Shown here piece by piece: positions 1 to 9,448 of a DNA stretch of 64,000 nucleotides. The notes under the pieces are model-generated. The model did no database searches. It was not told where the DNA came from and was given only the letters and a program-made list of their open reading frames with translations. The stretch covers positions 18,103 through 82,102 of the forward strand of contig WKLE02000021.1 of assembly GCA_014885115.2 (NCBI GenBank), in the 5' to 3' direction. Positions within the stretch are counted from its first letter, which is position 1, and every line of letters begins with the position of its first letter. Source of the DNA: Asterionellopsis glacialis (Eukaryota; Bacillariophyta; Plagiogrammaphyceae; Rhaphoneidales; Asterionellopsidaceae). A program made the translations under genes and the position numbers.

Positions 1-639
1 GCAAGTAAGAGCAACACAAGCGCATACCAGTATTGCAAGAACACCTTCCTGTCTGTGGGAAACGGGTTTTACAGTCTCTGCTCTCCTATGAAGAACGGAA
101 TCAGAATCAATACTAACGATATCAGCCTCGAGACATTCAAATTGGAATGGGCATGAATCCAAAACAAGAATCTTTGGACAACCAAGTTCTTCGAGCCTCT
201 TGCATTGTCTATAATTATTCCAATTCATACACGACTTGCCGGGAGATTCACATACACTGCTCTTGCTGCCTGCAAACGTCGAACGCAGACCACCTATCAG
301 TAGTACGACAATCGTTCCTAGATATTTTGCTTCTACCATGATTGTTCGACCTTTAAAAATTGATTGTTCCGCTGACTTTCCTTGCTCTATCTTTGTACGC
401 CCGACAAGCCGAAGAGCAAAAGAAGTCAAAGATATGGCCAGGGATATCGCAAGCCTTTCGATTTTAAATGGTGGATTATTGATCCTATACTGAAAAACTA
501 TTTTAGAGTTATCACGAATTGCGAGTGTGATGATGCCGAACAGAAGTATCAAGATCAAGACGCGAAAATCATTATTTGTTATGTCTCCTTCGGTATTTTT
601 ACCAAGACTCACATCCACAGCCTCTTCACGATCGATACA
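1..639 (-). CDS. Membrane or secretory protein, partial (runs off the left edge)
   Basis: On the minus strand one frame stays open from 639 to the window edge (213 codons), too long to be chance in AT-rich DNA. The only in-frame ATG is at 339. It opens a signal-peptide-like stretch (hydrophobic TIVVLLIGG, then an STFAGS-type cleavage region), a cysteine-rich segment with seven Cys in about 50 residues, and a second hydrophobic stretch that reaches the edge. Upstream of that ATG the frame continues for 100 codons with two more hydrophobic segments (LILILLFGIITLAI and LAISLAISLTSFAL) and no ATG before a TGA at 642-640. Either translation starts at 339, or a 5' exon lies further upstream and the protein is multi-spanning. 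I do not recognise the family. The 128-codon plus-strand frame opposite it looks like a shadow. Confidence 0.45.
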
Positions 640-1368
640 TCATTAGCTCATAAAAAATACGATAGATCTCTAGGAACTCAAGAGAGTTCCCTCCAAAATT
701 ACGAAATTCGAGCCGTTGCACATCACTTCTTAGAGATCCCTCAACACTTCGCTCCCTATCTGCTTTGAATCTCTTTTTACTCGCTCTGTACCAGGTATCT
801 ACCGTCCGAGCTCGTACCTTGGTATCTTATGTACCGGGTACTAGTACTAGTACCTGTTAGTCCTACCAGGTAAGGTCCTAAGGTCCTACAGTACCTGATA
901 GGAACTGATCCTACCGTTACCAGGTAGGCCTTCAGAATGTGAGTCTCGATGGGCATCTCAGTTGGCACCTCTGATCGATTCCAGTAGGTAGATGCTATCT
1001 ATGTAAATGCTACCAATAAAATTCAAATTATGGAATCGGATAGTGACACAAATCAAAAACAAACCAAGATTCAGTATTTAAGAGACCAAGATTAACATAC
1101 GGGACAAACGAGCTGACACGCTCGATACACATGGTTCGGCGAAGAAAACCGCGACTTTCATTCAAAATTTCAAAACTGCCGCCAGTATTTGAAGTTTATC
1201 AGTAGAGTCTACACGTTCTCTAGGACCTCCATGCATCACAAACCATATTCCAACCAAGGTTCTAACCGAAGAATTGACTTCCAAGCATCCACATGACACA
1301 TGACAGCCAAAGAGCAGAAATATTTCGCAAACGGTAGACTCTAAAATAAAAGCAAAACTTTTTCACCC
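640..1368. other. Intergenic spacer with palindromic words
   Basis: No supported gene. About 784-925 is crowded with TACCAGGTA, GGTACC-like and AGTACCTG words. The remainder is AT-rich upstream DNA of the gene at 1369. Confidence 0.5.
784..925. repeat. Cluster of TACCAGGTA-type palindromic words
   Basis: Several overlapping half-palindromes (TACCAGGTA, GTACCGGGTAC, ACTAGTACTAGTACC, TACCAGGTAGG) lie within about 140 bp. The same words recur in other spacers of this window, at about 13.2-13.8, 30.0, 34-35, 46.6 and 52.3-52.7 kb, but not in coding exons. Confidence 0.5.
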
Positions 1369-3150
1369 ATGGAAGCCCTGCAGTCCTTTACGCTATGCCC
1401 TTCAAACGGCTTCTCGACCAACAATAAAGAAAACGGACCTTCGTCTGTGCCATCATTTCTCCAAGACAAAAATAGAAATATCTTTAGACCGATTCTTCAA
1501 GAAAATGCATTTTCAGAAGTCACGCGAGTTATTCGAGCTTCGCCCTTCGAAGCTGTGGTTCATAAGCGCAATTTGCCAAGGTCAGGCACAATATCGCCTC
1601 TTAACTTTGAAGAGTATCAAGCGTGGAAAGCTGGTTGTAAAAGAGAAGCACCGCTTAATCATATTAGCCTTCCACAAAGTGCAGAAAAACAAATGGATTC
1701 TTCAAATGACTCCGTCCGTATCGTTGGAGACTTGCCTGTTCCATCATGGCCATTGCGAGGGGAGAATGAGAATGATAGCTGGAAGGAAAAATTTCTGAGG
1801 TCAGAAATCGCACGAACTCAACTGAGTACCAATTTAATGACACTACTTGAAGAAAATAGGAAGTTGCGAATCAAAATGATGAGCCTTGAGGCTTCGTTGG
1901 TCCGGGAACAAAATCGCAGTAGCAAGCATGAGGAGTTCTTCCGAAGTCAAAGATTCAGCGACCCTTCAAACAAAAGTATAGACAAATCCGAGTCAAATCC
2001 TACAGTGCCTGTACCACAAGCGGATTCGCCCGGCAGAAAGGAGGATTCTCCAGTATCAATACTCAAGAACCAGGTTTCACAAAACCATAATTTAAAACGC
2101 AGAAGCACTTCCCGCAAAAGTGAAGGTAAATCATGCTATCCTGAAAAAGAAACCAAAGAGTCACCCCTTTCAAAGACACTAAAAGATGGTTCACCAATGT
2201 GCGAGCGCGAAACGAATTATCAAAATGGCGGAAGCAGTAATTCCTGCTCTACCACTCCAGTATCAGACTCCAAAGCAGTAAAAAGTCTCGAGGGCGACTG
2301 CAACGTCACTGAACATGGATGCAGTAAAATACTGTTCTCGCCTGTCCTAGATGCCAGTAATTTCTCAGGCGTTATTAGCGAGAATGAAGTCAATGCTTCG
2401 TGCCAAGAAGCCGCAAACAAGGAGGAGAATGACTCATCACATATAGAGTTTGCACCAGATCGACAAGAGGAAACTTGCGGGACTGAAGATAACATTTTAC
2501 CTAATCATTCAGTTTACACAGAAGAAGATCACGCCTCGGTTCTTGAGGACGCACCAGTTTGTAAACAGGATGCTTCCAACGGCAAGCGGCAAGTGTTGGT
2601 ACCCTCTTGTGAGAATGATGAGAATAGCCTATTTTCAGATAAAGAATCAAATGGTTGTCAGATTAACTCTCGACGAGGATGCCGTGCCTTACCGACATCG
2701 CCTGACGACATGAGCGTTAGTGCAGCTTGTGATCATGTAATCCCAAAGCTCTCATCCCAAGTTAGGATGACAAGAAGTCGTACAAAAAAAACAGAAATTA
2801 CTACCAAAGCTGAGGATCGCACGTGCAGTAACCGCGCATTGGAAGTCGCTGATGGCGAGTGTAGCGAGAACACTGAGAAAAAGGAAACAATGTCTGGTAA
2901 AATTACTACTAGAAGAAGAGCCAAGAAGGATAGAGCTGAAAGGAAGATTGACACATTTGATGATGACATTTTATGCCTATCCCCCATTGAAAAACATCCA
3001 GAAGACGGCGGACTTTATGATGTTCTTTCTATGTCAAAGAATGAAACTAAAGAAAACGGTAGAACCGATAAGCGAAAGAAAAACGAAGTCAGCTTATTTG
3101 ATAATTTTCAAGCGCCTGCACTGAAGAGACAGCGAAGGCGGAAAAGGTAA
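1369..3150 (+). CDS. Nuclear KEN-box coiled-coil protein of unknown function
   Basis: Intronless, 593 residues, starting at an ATG in a good context. Residues 20-22 are KEN and a second KEN lies at about 561-563. KEN is the APC/C degron of cell-cycle proteins. Residues about 144-195 form a short coiled coil (LEENRKLRIKMMSLE). The middle is acidic and serine-rich, hence probably disordered. The C-terminal quarter has basic clusters (RMTRSRTKK, TTRRRAKK) and ends in a strong nuclear localisation signal (LKRQRRRKR). A short N-terminal coiled coil followed by disorder and a basic C-terminus is the layout of shugoshin-, borealin- or sororin-like chromosomal proteins, but I could not see any diagnostic motif of those families, so a cell-cycle role is inference only. 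Confidence 0.8.
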   Translation: MEALQSFTLCPSNGFSTNNKENGPSSVPSFLQDKNRNIFRPILQENAFSEVTRVIRASPFEAVVHKRNLPRSGTISPLNFEEYQAWKAGCKREAPLNHISLPQSAEKQMDSSNDSVRIVGDLPVPSWPLRGENENDSWKEKFLRSEIARTQLSTNLMTLLEENRKLRIKMMSLEASLVREQNRSSKHEEFFRSQRFSDPSNKSIDKSESNPTVPVPQADSPGRKEDSPVSILKNQVSQNHNLKRRSTSRKSEGKSCYPEKETKESPLSKTLKDGSPMCERETNYQNGGSSNSCSTTPVSDSKAVKSLEGDCNVTEHGCSKILFSPVLDASNFSGVISENEVNASCQEAANKEENDSSHIEFAPDRQEETCGTEDNILPNHSVYTEEDHASVLEDAPVCKQDASNGKRQVLVPSCENDENSLFSDKESNGCQINSRRGCRALPTSPDDMSVSAACDHVIPKLSSQVRMTRSRTKKTEITTKAEDRTCSNRALEVADGECSENTEKKETMSGKITTRRRAKKDRAERKIDTFDDDILCLSPIEKHPEDGGLYDVLSMSKNETKENGRTDKRKKNEVSLFDNFQAPALKRQRRRKR

Positions 3151-3257
3151 GGTTTCACTAAGCTATACTAAATTTAATTAGAAGATGGTCTAATACTTAC
3201 TCTCTCTAGCACATACCAACTAGGACCTAGTCGAGACTGACAGAACGATTATTTCCA

Positions 3258-4313
3258 TTATATACAAACCAGGTCCTGTATGTCATCTTCCGTGAGAATT
3301 TTGATATATACCTCAGTTGCCCCCAAACAGTCTCCTTCCGTGTCCAATACTTTGGTTGCGTGTAATGAGACAACTTGCCTATCATCGACGTACAAGAGCT
3401 CGTTCAGTGAATCTAACACAAACTTTGCAAGATTGTCTACATCAGTTCTAGTTGGAGCAAGCATATGCGGCGCTGTGGGTCGGAGACGCCCCGGTCCGGG
3501 TTTACTGCCTACGAAATGGTTTCTTGGCCGACGCAACCGAAATACAAGACGCATTTCGAGGTATTGTTCGTCCGAAAATAGCGGGATTTTACATGTCGAA
3601 TTATGCTCTGGAGAAGTCATATTTCTTACAACCTGTTTAAAAGCCTCTTGGGCTTGAGCTGATGGATTGTACATGAAACCACGAGAGGTGCGATGTCGAC
3701 GCAGAGGAATCGGCTTTCCTCGGACAGTAAATCGAATCATTTGACTCTGTGTCAATTCGGTAACATTGCTTGTGGCACATGTTTCGTTGTTGGATTGCAA
3801 AGAAGACAATGTCTCGACTTGAAACGTATCCGAATTTTTTCGCCAATATAACGGATCTTGCACATCACCTTTCTTCTTTTTAAACTTTTTTTTCTTTTTT
3901 CTTTTTTTCTCCGTTTGCCCCTCAGCCTTCGTATTACTTTTGTCAGTAACTTTTCCTTTCGATAATTTCGTCTTTTTGGAAGGCCGACTTCCCTTTGGTC
4001 GTCCTCTTTTAGATTTTGTTTTTGTTTTCTTTTCCTTCTTATCGTCTGCTGCTTTTGTCGCAAATAGATTCCTCCCACTCGTTGCGATGGAGCAAGTATT
4101 TTGCAATCGATGACACCCTCGTATGCCACCAACTACCAATCCAGTAGGACGGGTTAGAAATCCTTCAACCACTCGCAAGGTAAAGCATTGTGAATTGGGA
4201 AAGGTATTTGTATTCAGTATCATGTACAAATAAATCCAACATGAGAAAAATGGAATGGAAAGCCTGGAAAGGCAAAGCATTGAATGAGGTCGTCGTCTTT
4301 TAAATCCAACCAT
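3258..4313 (-). CDS. RusA-family Holliday junction resolvase with AT-hook and lysine-rich linker
   Basis: Intronless, 351 residues. Residues about 193-340 form a RusA endonuclease domain: FTVRGKPIPLRRHR at its start, then the acidic metal-binding core DVDNLAK (291-297), LD (300-301) and YVDDRQV (308-314). RusA resolves four-way DNA junctions as a Mg-dependent dimer, and the family is mainly of phage and bacterial origin. Residues 102-114 contain an AT-hook core (KRGRPKG), followed by a lysine-dominated stretch to about 148, both probably DNA-binding. The N-terminus has a hydrophobic segment (about 17-34) and a CF junction at 43-44, which could be a bipartite plastid leader. A mitochondrial presequence beginning at the second Met is an alternative. 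Bacterial RusA is about 120 residues, so the N-terminal 190 are an addition. It is convergent with the KEN-box gene, about 110 bp apart. Confidence 0.88.
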   Translation of the reverse strand: MVGFKRRRPHSMLCLSRLSIPFFSCWIYLYMILNTNTFPNSQCFTLRVVEGFLTRPTGLVVGGIRGCHRLQNTCSIATSGRNLFATKAADDKKEKKTKTKSKRGRPKGSRPSKKTKLSKGKVTDKSNTKAEGQTEKKRKKKKKFKKKKGDVQDPLYWRKNSDTFQVETLSSLQSNNETCATSNVTELTQSQMIRFTVRGKPIPLRRHRTSRGFMYNPSAQAQEAFKQVVRNMTSPEHNSTCKIPLFSDEQYLEMRLVFRLRRPRNHFVGSKPGPGRLRPTAPHMLAPTRTDVDNLAKFVLDSLNELLYVDDRQVVSLHATKVLDTEGDCLGATEVYIKILTEDDIQDLVCI

Positions 4314-4994
4314 GGTTAGATGAAATAGGGATACAGTATGATGTCTTCCAACTCCTTTTTCGACTCAAAATTCTATCAAGTTTTCTATTTTGGAATATGA
4401 ATAGAACAAACTTTAGCGTATTCACTAGAGAAGTCGATTAGCAGGTACTTGTATTGGGTGAGAAAGACAAGAGTTATCGGTATCATTGTGTCGGATGTCC
4501 ACCGGTGCTCACCCGTGTCAGTTTTCGATTTTTTATGATTTTTTTAGTTTTTGGATTTCAGATCGGACACTCTGGTGGACTAGAGAGGATCTCCCAGGAT
4601 CTTGTGTAGGATTAAGGTTCACATATCTTTAACCTTTGCATATATATTTCGAAGTTTGCACCACAGAACAACTTCTTGGAGCTTCGGTAGCCCTCGAATG
4701 ATACAACCAAAAAATCTCGCACGTAGAAAAGATTACAATATGGTACGTACCCCCGAAATCTTTTTCCACACCCAGGAAGCGAATGATTCTCTCTGGTCTC
4801 TTCCTCAAAATCCCTCTGTCCCGAGACACGCTTTTTTTTTCGCCATCTTGCCACGCCCAAAGCTGTTCGAGAAGCACTCACATTTGAATGTACGGTAGAG
4901 AGTCATTCCAAGATCTTCTTTTCATGAAAGTGAAGTACCCTAGTTTGTAAGACGTCGTCGCAGAGATCATTGAAGAATCAACAACTAGACTACA
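4314..4994. other. Divergent intergenic spacer
   Basis: Separates the minus-strand RusA gene from the plus-strand E1 gene and so presumably holds both promoters. Short open frames occur on both strands at about 4602-4898 but overlap each other and resemble nothing known. T-rich tracts lie near 4530-4560 and 4830. Confidence 0.4.
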
Positions 4995-7900
4995 ATGGCC
5001 GCAGAAACCACTCCAATGGAGACTACAGCTACGGCTGATGTCGACGAAAAATTGTATTCGCGCCAGCTTTATGTGATGGGTCATGAAGCGCAACGTCGAA
5101 TGATGGCATCCAAAGCATTGATCATTGGATTATCCGGACTAGGCGTGGAAGTTGCCAAAAATTGTATCTTGGCAGGTATCAGTGGTATAACTCTTTTAGA
5201 TCCATGTGAGGTCAATTCCTTCGATTTGGGTGGAAATTTCTATCTCCCTACAGAGGGCAAAGGCAGAGCTCAATTATGCGAAAAGGCACTCGGTGAACTT
5301 AACCCATACGTGGATGTGACTACTGCTGTAGTCGACGATTTATCTGTCGAGTCTATTTTGCCAGTTATTGCAGGCTATACTTGTGTAGCTATCACTGTGC
5401 CCCTCCCCGAAAGCACACTAAAGGCAATCAATGAGAAATGCCGTGAAGTAAACGCTTCCTTCATTTACACCCTCGCAACAGGATGCTTCGGAAAGGTATT
5501 TTGCGACTTTGGACCAAAATTCATTTGCAGTGATAAGGACGGGAACCCTCCTGCCACTTCCCAAGTTGAAACTGTGTTACAAGAAAATCCTGCTGTTGTC
5601 AAAGTCCTGGAAGACCAAGGGAGACACGGATTAGAAACAGGTGATTTTGTAACCTTTGCCAAGATAAAAGGTGGAAACGGTAAAATTGAGTCTGGCAAAA
5701 CATACGAAGTAAACGTGACTGGACCTTTTACATTTGAACTCGTTGGCGTGGATATGTCGGGTGAGGATCCAAGTTTGCAAGTAACTCAGGGATATATCAC
5801 TCAAGTAAAGAAACCAGTAGAGCTAAACTTCAAACCCTATACTGAAGCGTTAGAAGATCCTGGGGAATTCATGTTGTCAGACTTTGCTAAATTTGATCGT
5901 CCTCCGGTCTTGCATCTTGCCTACAGAGCCTTATCTGCCTATCTAGTAGAACATGGTGAATTTCCAAATCCTGATGATGTAACACAGGCAAAGGCTGTTT
6001 TGGAAAAAGCGAAAGCGCTCGACAAGGATAACCTTTTGGAAGGAAAGGAGCGCATTGTGATGCATTTGGCGTCAGGATCAAAAGCTATCTTGTCACCCAT
6101 GTGCGCGGCACTTGGTGGTATCGTTGGTCAGGAGGTACTCAAGGCATGTTCTGGAAAATTCTCACCAATCAATGGATTCTTTTATCTGGATGCCGACGAA
6201 TGCTTGCCAGAAGATCTTTTGCCGCCCGAGGAAGTTGCGCCCCAGAACTCTCGCTACGACTCGCAGATTGCTTGCTTTGGAAAGACTGCTCAAGAGAAGA
6301 TTTTGGGTCTGAATTACTTTATTATCGGCGCTGGTGCCATTGGGTGTGAAATGCTAAAGAACTGGGCCATGATGGGAGTCGGCTGTGGACCCACTGGGCA
6401 CATTCACGTGACTGATATGGATCGTATCGAAAAAAGTAATCTCTCTCGTCAATTCTTGTTCCGAAATACTGACATTAACGGGTTCAAGTCTACCGTCGCA
6501 GGAAAGGCTGCCCAAGCTATGAACCCTGCTATGAATGTAACTACATACCAAGAGAAGGTTGCAGCTGATACCGAGCATCTCTTTGGAGATGACTTTTACG
6601 ACAAACTTGATGGTGTCTGTACTGCTTTGGACAATGTTGAAGCACGACTTTATGTCGATCGTCGATGCTTGTTTTACCGTCTTCCTATGCTAGAGAGTGG
6701 AACGCTAGGCACCAAGGGTAACACTCAAGTTGTGGTACCTCATTTGACGGAGAATTATGGAGCCACCAGAGATCCACCGGAGAAGAGTATTCCTGTGTGC
6801 ACTCTGAAGAATTTTCCGAATCAGATCGAACACACATTGCAATGGGCACGAGACTATTTTGAGGGCGAGTTCAAGCAAAGTGCGGAAGAGGTAAATTCAT
6901 ACTTAGGCATGTCACCAGAAGCCTATACGGAAAGTTTGGAGCCTAACACAAAGGTGGAAACACTCAAGACGATCCAAAAGACATTGGTGGAAGATCGCCC
7001 TGTGACATTTGAAGATTGTGTTGTCTGGGCACGACTTCGATTCGAAAGTATGTTCAATAATCAGATTCGTCAGCTTCTTCACAACTTTCCAGAAGACCAA
7101 GTTACTTCTAGTGGAGCTAAGTTTTGGTCTGGATCTAAACGTTGCCCCAAGCCGTTGTCATTCGATCTGGAGAATTCTTGTGAAGATGCTAGAATGCGCA
7201 ATCACTTTGATTTTGTAGTAGCAGCAGCTAATCTTCGCGCAAGCATGTTTGGTATCAAGGGAAGAACCGATGAAGATTATTTCAGAGAAGTACTCAAAAA
7301 TGTTATTGTGCCTGACTTTTCGCCCAAAGATGGTGTCAAAATCGCGGCCAACGATGCAGAGGCAGAGGCTGACAACGGTGGCATGGACAGTGGCGATACC
7401 GAAGCAGAAAACGTTTTGAATACCCTCCCAAAGCAGAGTGAACTTGCAGGTTTTAAGTTGAATCCGATTGACTTCGATAAGGACTTTGATGACCATATGC
7501 TCTTTGTCACTGCTTGCTCCAATCTCCGTGCTTTGAACTACTCAATTCCCACCGAAGATACGCATCGTTCTCGTGCCATTGCTGGCCGCATTATCCCTGC
7601 TATCGCTACCACAACAGCTCTTGTGACCGGACTTATTTGCTTTGAGCTTTATAAGATTGTAGGGACTGCACGGAATGAGCTGAAAATTGACGCGCTAAAG
7701 AACTGTTTCCTCAATCTCGCTATTCCTTTTATGACTCTCAGTGAGCCTACGATGCCTTCTAAAACAAAGGCCATGCTTCAAGGGGAGGAATGGAATTGGA
7801 CTGCGTGGGATAGTCTGGACATGAACGAGGGTGACATTACACTTGGTGAGTTCATGGATCTATTTGAGAAGAAATACAACTTGGAGATTTCCATGATCAG

Positions 7901-8108
7901 TTACGGTGTATCCATCCTCTATTCTTTCTTTGCCAACAAGAAAAAAGTGGAAGAACGAAAGAAAATGAAAATGTCAGAAGTGATCACAAGCATCAACAAG
8001 AAGGAGTTTCCTCCAAACCAGCTCTTTATTGTCCTGGAAGTTATTGCTAACGATCTTACCACTGACGAAGAAGTTGAACTTCCTTACGTGAAATTCCGTT
8101 TCCGATAG
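4995..8108 (+). CDS. UBA1: Ubiquitin-activating enzyme E1
   Basis: Single-exon gene, 1037 residues, the usual length for UBA1. It activates ubiquitin with ATP and passes it as a thioester to E2 enzymes in cytosol and nucleus. The inactive adenylation half carries a degenerate nucleotide loop (GLSGLGVEVAKN, about 45-56). The active half has IIGAGAIGCEMLKNW at about 442. The catalytic cysteine is C602 in IPVCTLKNFPN, the motif typical of E1 enzymes for ubiquitin. EHTLQWARD follows, as in animal and yeast enzymes. The C-terminal ubiquitin-fold domain (about 940-1037) begins DITLGEFMDLFEKKY. The ATG lies in a favourable context (ACAATGGCC). No oddities seen. Confidence 0.98.
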   Translation: MAAETTPMETTATADVDEKLYSRQLYVMGHEAQRRMMASKALIIGLSGLGVEVAKNCILAGISGITLLDPCEVNSFDLGGNFYLPTEGKGRAQLCEKALGELNPYVDVTTAVVDDLSVESILPVIAGYTCVAITVPLPESTLKAINEKCREVNASFIYTLATGCFGKVFCDFGPKFICSDKDGNPPATSQVETVLQENPAVVKVLEDQGRHGLETGDFVTFAKIKGGNGKIESGKTYEVNVTGPFTFELVGVDMSGEDPSLQVTQGYITQVKKPVELNFKPYTEALEDPGEFMLSDFAKFDRPPVLHLAYRALSAYLVEHGEFPNPDDVTQAKAVLEKAKALDKDNLLEGKERIVMHLASGSKAILSPMCAALGGIVGQEVLKACSGKFSPINGFFYLDADECLPEDLLPPEEVAPQNSRYDSQIACFGKTAQEKILGLNYFIIGAGAIGCEMLKNWAMMGVGCGPTGHIHVTDMDRIEKSNLSRQFLFRNTDINGFKSTVAGKAAQAMNPAMNVTTYQEKVAADTEHLFGDDFYDKLDGVCTALDNVEARLYVDRRCLFYRLPMLESGTLGTKGNTQVVVPHLTENYGATRDPPEKSIPVCTLKNFPNQIEHTLQWARDYFEGEFKQSAEEVNSYLGMSPEAYTESLEPNTKVETLKTIQKTLVEDRPVTFEDCVVWARLRFESMFNNQIRQLLHNFPEDQVTSSGAKFWSGSKRCPKPLSFDLENSCEDARMRNHFDFVVAAANLRASMFGIKGRTDEDYFREVLKNVIVPDFSPKDGVKIAANDAEAEADNGGMDSGDTEAENVLNTLPKQSELAGFKLNPIDFDKDFDDHMLFVTACSNLRALNYSIPTEDTHRSRAIAGRIIPAIATTTALVTGLICFELYKIVGTARNELKIDALKNCFLNLAIPFMTLSEPTMPSKTKAMLQGEEWNWTAWDSLDMNEGDITLGEFMDLFEKKYNLEISMISYGVSILYSFFANKKKVEERKKMKMSEVITSINKKEFPPNQLFIVLEVIANDLTTDEEVELPYVKFRFR

Positions 8109-8520
8109 ATCTACGGCAGTAACGATTTTATTGTTTGGTCCAAACTGTGTGTATTAGACGCTATGGTAACCGGGAAATCATCAAAAAATAGGTATGTTTT
8201 GCAGAAAGATGCATTTTAGAACTTTAAAAATTAGTCATACTTCTTCAACATCATTAGCAAAGTATACAATCTTAGTCAGGCGATGAAAAAATTGAGAGTA
8301 TAAATCATTTCAAATTACAAACAAAATATTTTCGGAATCATCAGCATTGCAAATGCATGATCGTGGTTTTTTTTCCCTCTCTCTCTTGGTAAAGGAAAAC
8401 GCTTCTAGATTTGATGTTGCCATTAATGATAATTTTTTTGGTCATTTTTGTCGGGAGCAAATATTTTACCTCTAACCTTTGTGCGGTGAGTATGCTAGCA
8501 CAAAGGTCAAAAGATTTTGC
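8109..8520. other. Intergenic spacer
   Basis: AT-rich downstream region of the E1 gene and upstream region of the FAH gene. A T-run lies near 8367. I see no gene or clear signal. Confidence 0.4.
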
Positions 8521-9375
8521 ATGTCAAAACGACAACCGCAACAGCCCAAAACATCTCTGATCTGTTCGTTAGCCCATGATCAATCTTTTCAACATTCTCT
8601 AGCTAGAGAGGACTTTCTACAAAAATATACCATGATACCGGAAATCGTGCTCTCTCATCCTAGTCTCCCTATTCTTGGACGGCGAGTTGCGGGATCATCC
8701 TCGGGTTGGACTTCGTTGGGTCGCTTTCCTGTGAGTAGGATCTACTGCATCGGCAGGAACTACAGAGAGCACGCCATAGAAATGGGTCACGATCCCGACC
8801 GAGAACCGCCATTTTTCTTCCAAAAGCCATCGAACGCAGTCGTTGACACTTATGGAGGCGATGGTATCGTTCCTTACCCACCCATGACCTCGAATCTACA
8901 TTTCGAAGGAGAACTCGTCGTTTGCATAGGAAAAGAGGGTGGCGGCCACAAACCACTATCTTTGGAAGAAGTAGAGTCTCATATTTTTGGATATGCGATT
9001 GGGTGCGACTTAACTAGACGGGATTTACAAGCCGAAGCAAAAAAATTGTCTAGACCATGGGCTGTGGCAAAGGGATTCGATTTTTCTGCACCTTGTGGAC
9101 CCGTAGTCCCAAAGGATCAAATTTCTATAACCGGTACTACGCATCTTACGCTCAAGGTGGGCGGAGAGACACGACAAGAGACAACCATTGAAAAAATGAT
9201 TTGGTCGATACCTGAAACAATATCATATCTATCAAAATACTTTCGCCTAATGCCAGGAGACTTGATAATGACTGGAACTCCTGCAGGAGTGGGTGCTCTG
9301 AAAATTGACGATGAGGTCACCATAGCTTGTGGTGAGCTACCCCCTTGCAAGTTTACTGTTAAGAGCTCTACCTGA
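8521..9375 (+). CDS. Fumarylacetoacetate hydrolase family protein (fumarylpyruvate hydrolase-like)
   Basis: The first ATG in the open frame is at 8521, giving 284 residues. A second start at 8632 (247 residues) would also keep the whole domain. The catalytic domain starts at IYCIGRNYREHAIEMGHDP and has the family's metal site: an ExE pair in HFEGELVV, GCDLTRRD, and a Lys in AKGFD. It ends with LMPGDLIMTGTPAGVG, the family's C-terminal signature. GHDPDREPPFFFQKP is close to bacterial fumarylpyruvate hydrolases of the gentisate pathway and also to FAHD1-type acylpyruvases and oxaloacetate decarboxylases, so the substrate is probably an acylpyruvate but is not fixed by sequence. The extra 37 N-terminal residues could be an organelle leader. 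Confidence 0.92.
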   Translation: MSKRQPQQPKTSLICSLAHDQSFQHSLAREDFLQKYTMIPEIVLSHPSLPILGRRVAGSSSGWTSLGRFPVSRIYCIGRNYREHAIEMGHDPDREPPFFFQKPSNAVVDTYGGDGIVPYPPMTSNLHFEGELVVCIGKEGGGHKPLSLEEVESHIFGYAIGCDLTRRDLQAEAKKLSRPWAVAKGFDFSAPCGPVVPKDQISITGTTHLTLKVGGETRQETTIEKMIWSIPETISYLSKYFRLMPGDLIMTGTPAGVGALKIDDEVTIACGELPPCKFTVKSST

Positions 9376-9448
9376 ACAGGTCTTTTGGTTATATACCCGA
9401 GCAAAGAGATGCTCCACTTAGATTTGTTTTAGTTTATATTTCATCAAA

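Noticed and set aside
382..768. 128-codon plus-strand frame near the left edge
   Set aside because: Lies antisense to a longer open minus-strand frame with hydrophobic helices and has no protein-like features of its own.
4602..4898. Genes on either strand upstream of ubiquitin E1
   Set aside because: Frames on both strands overlap the same stretch and none has family features; most likely promoter and leader DNA.
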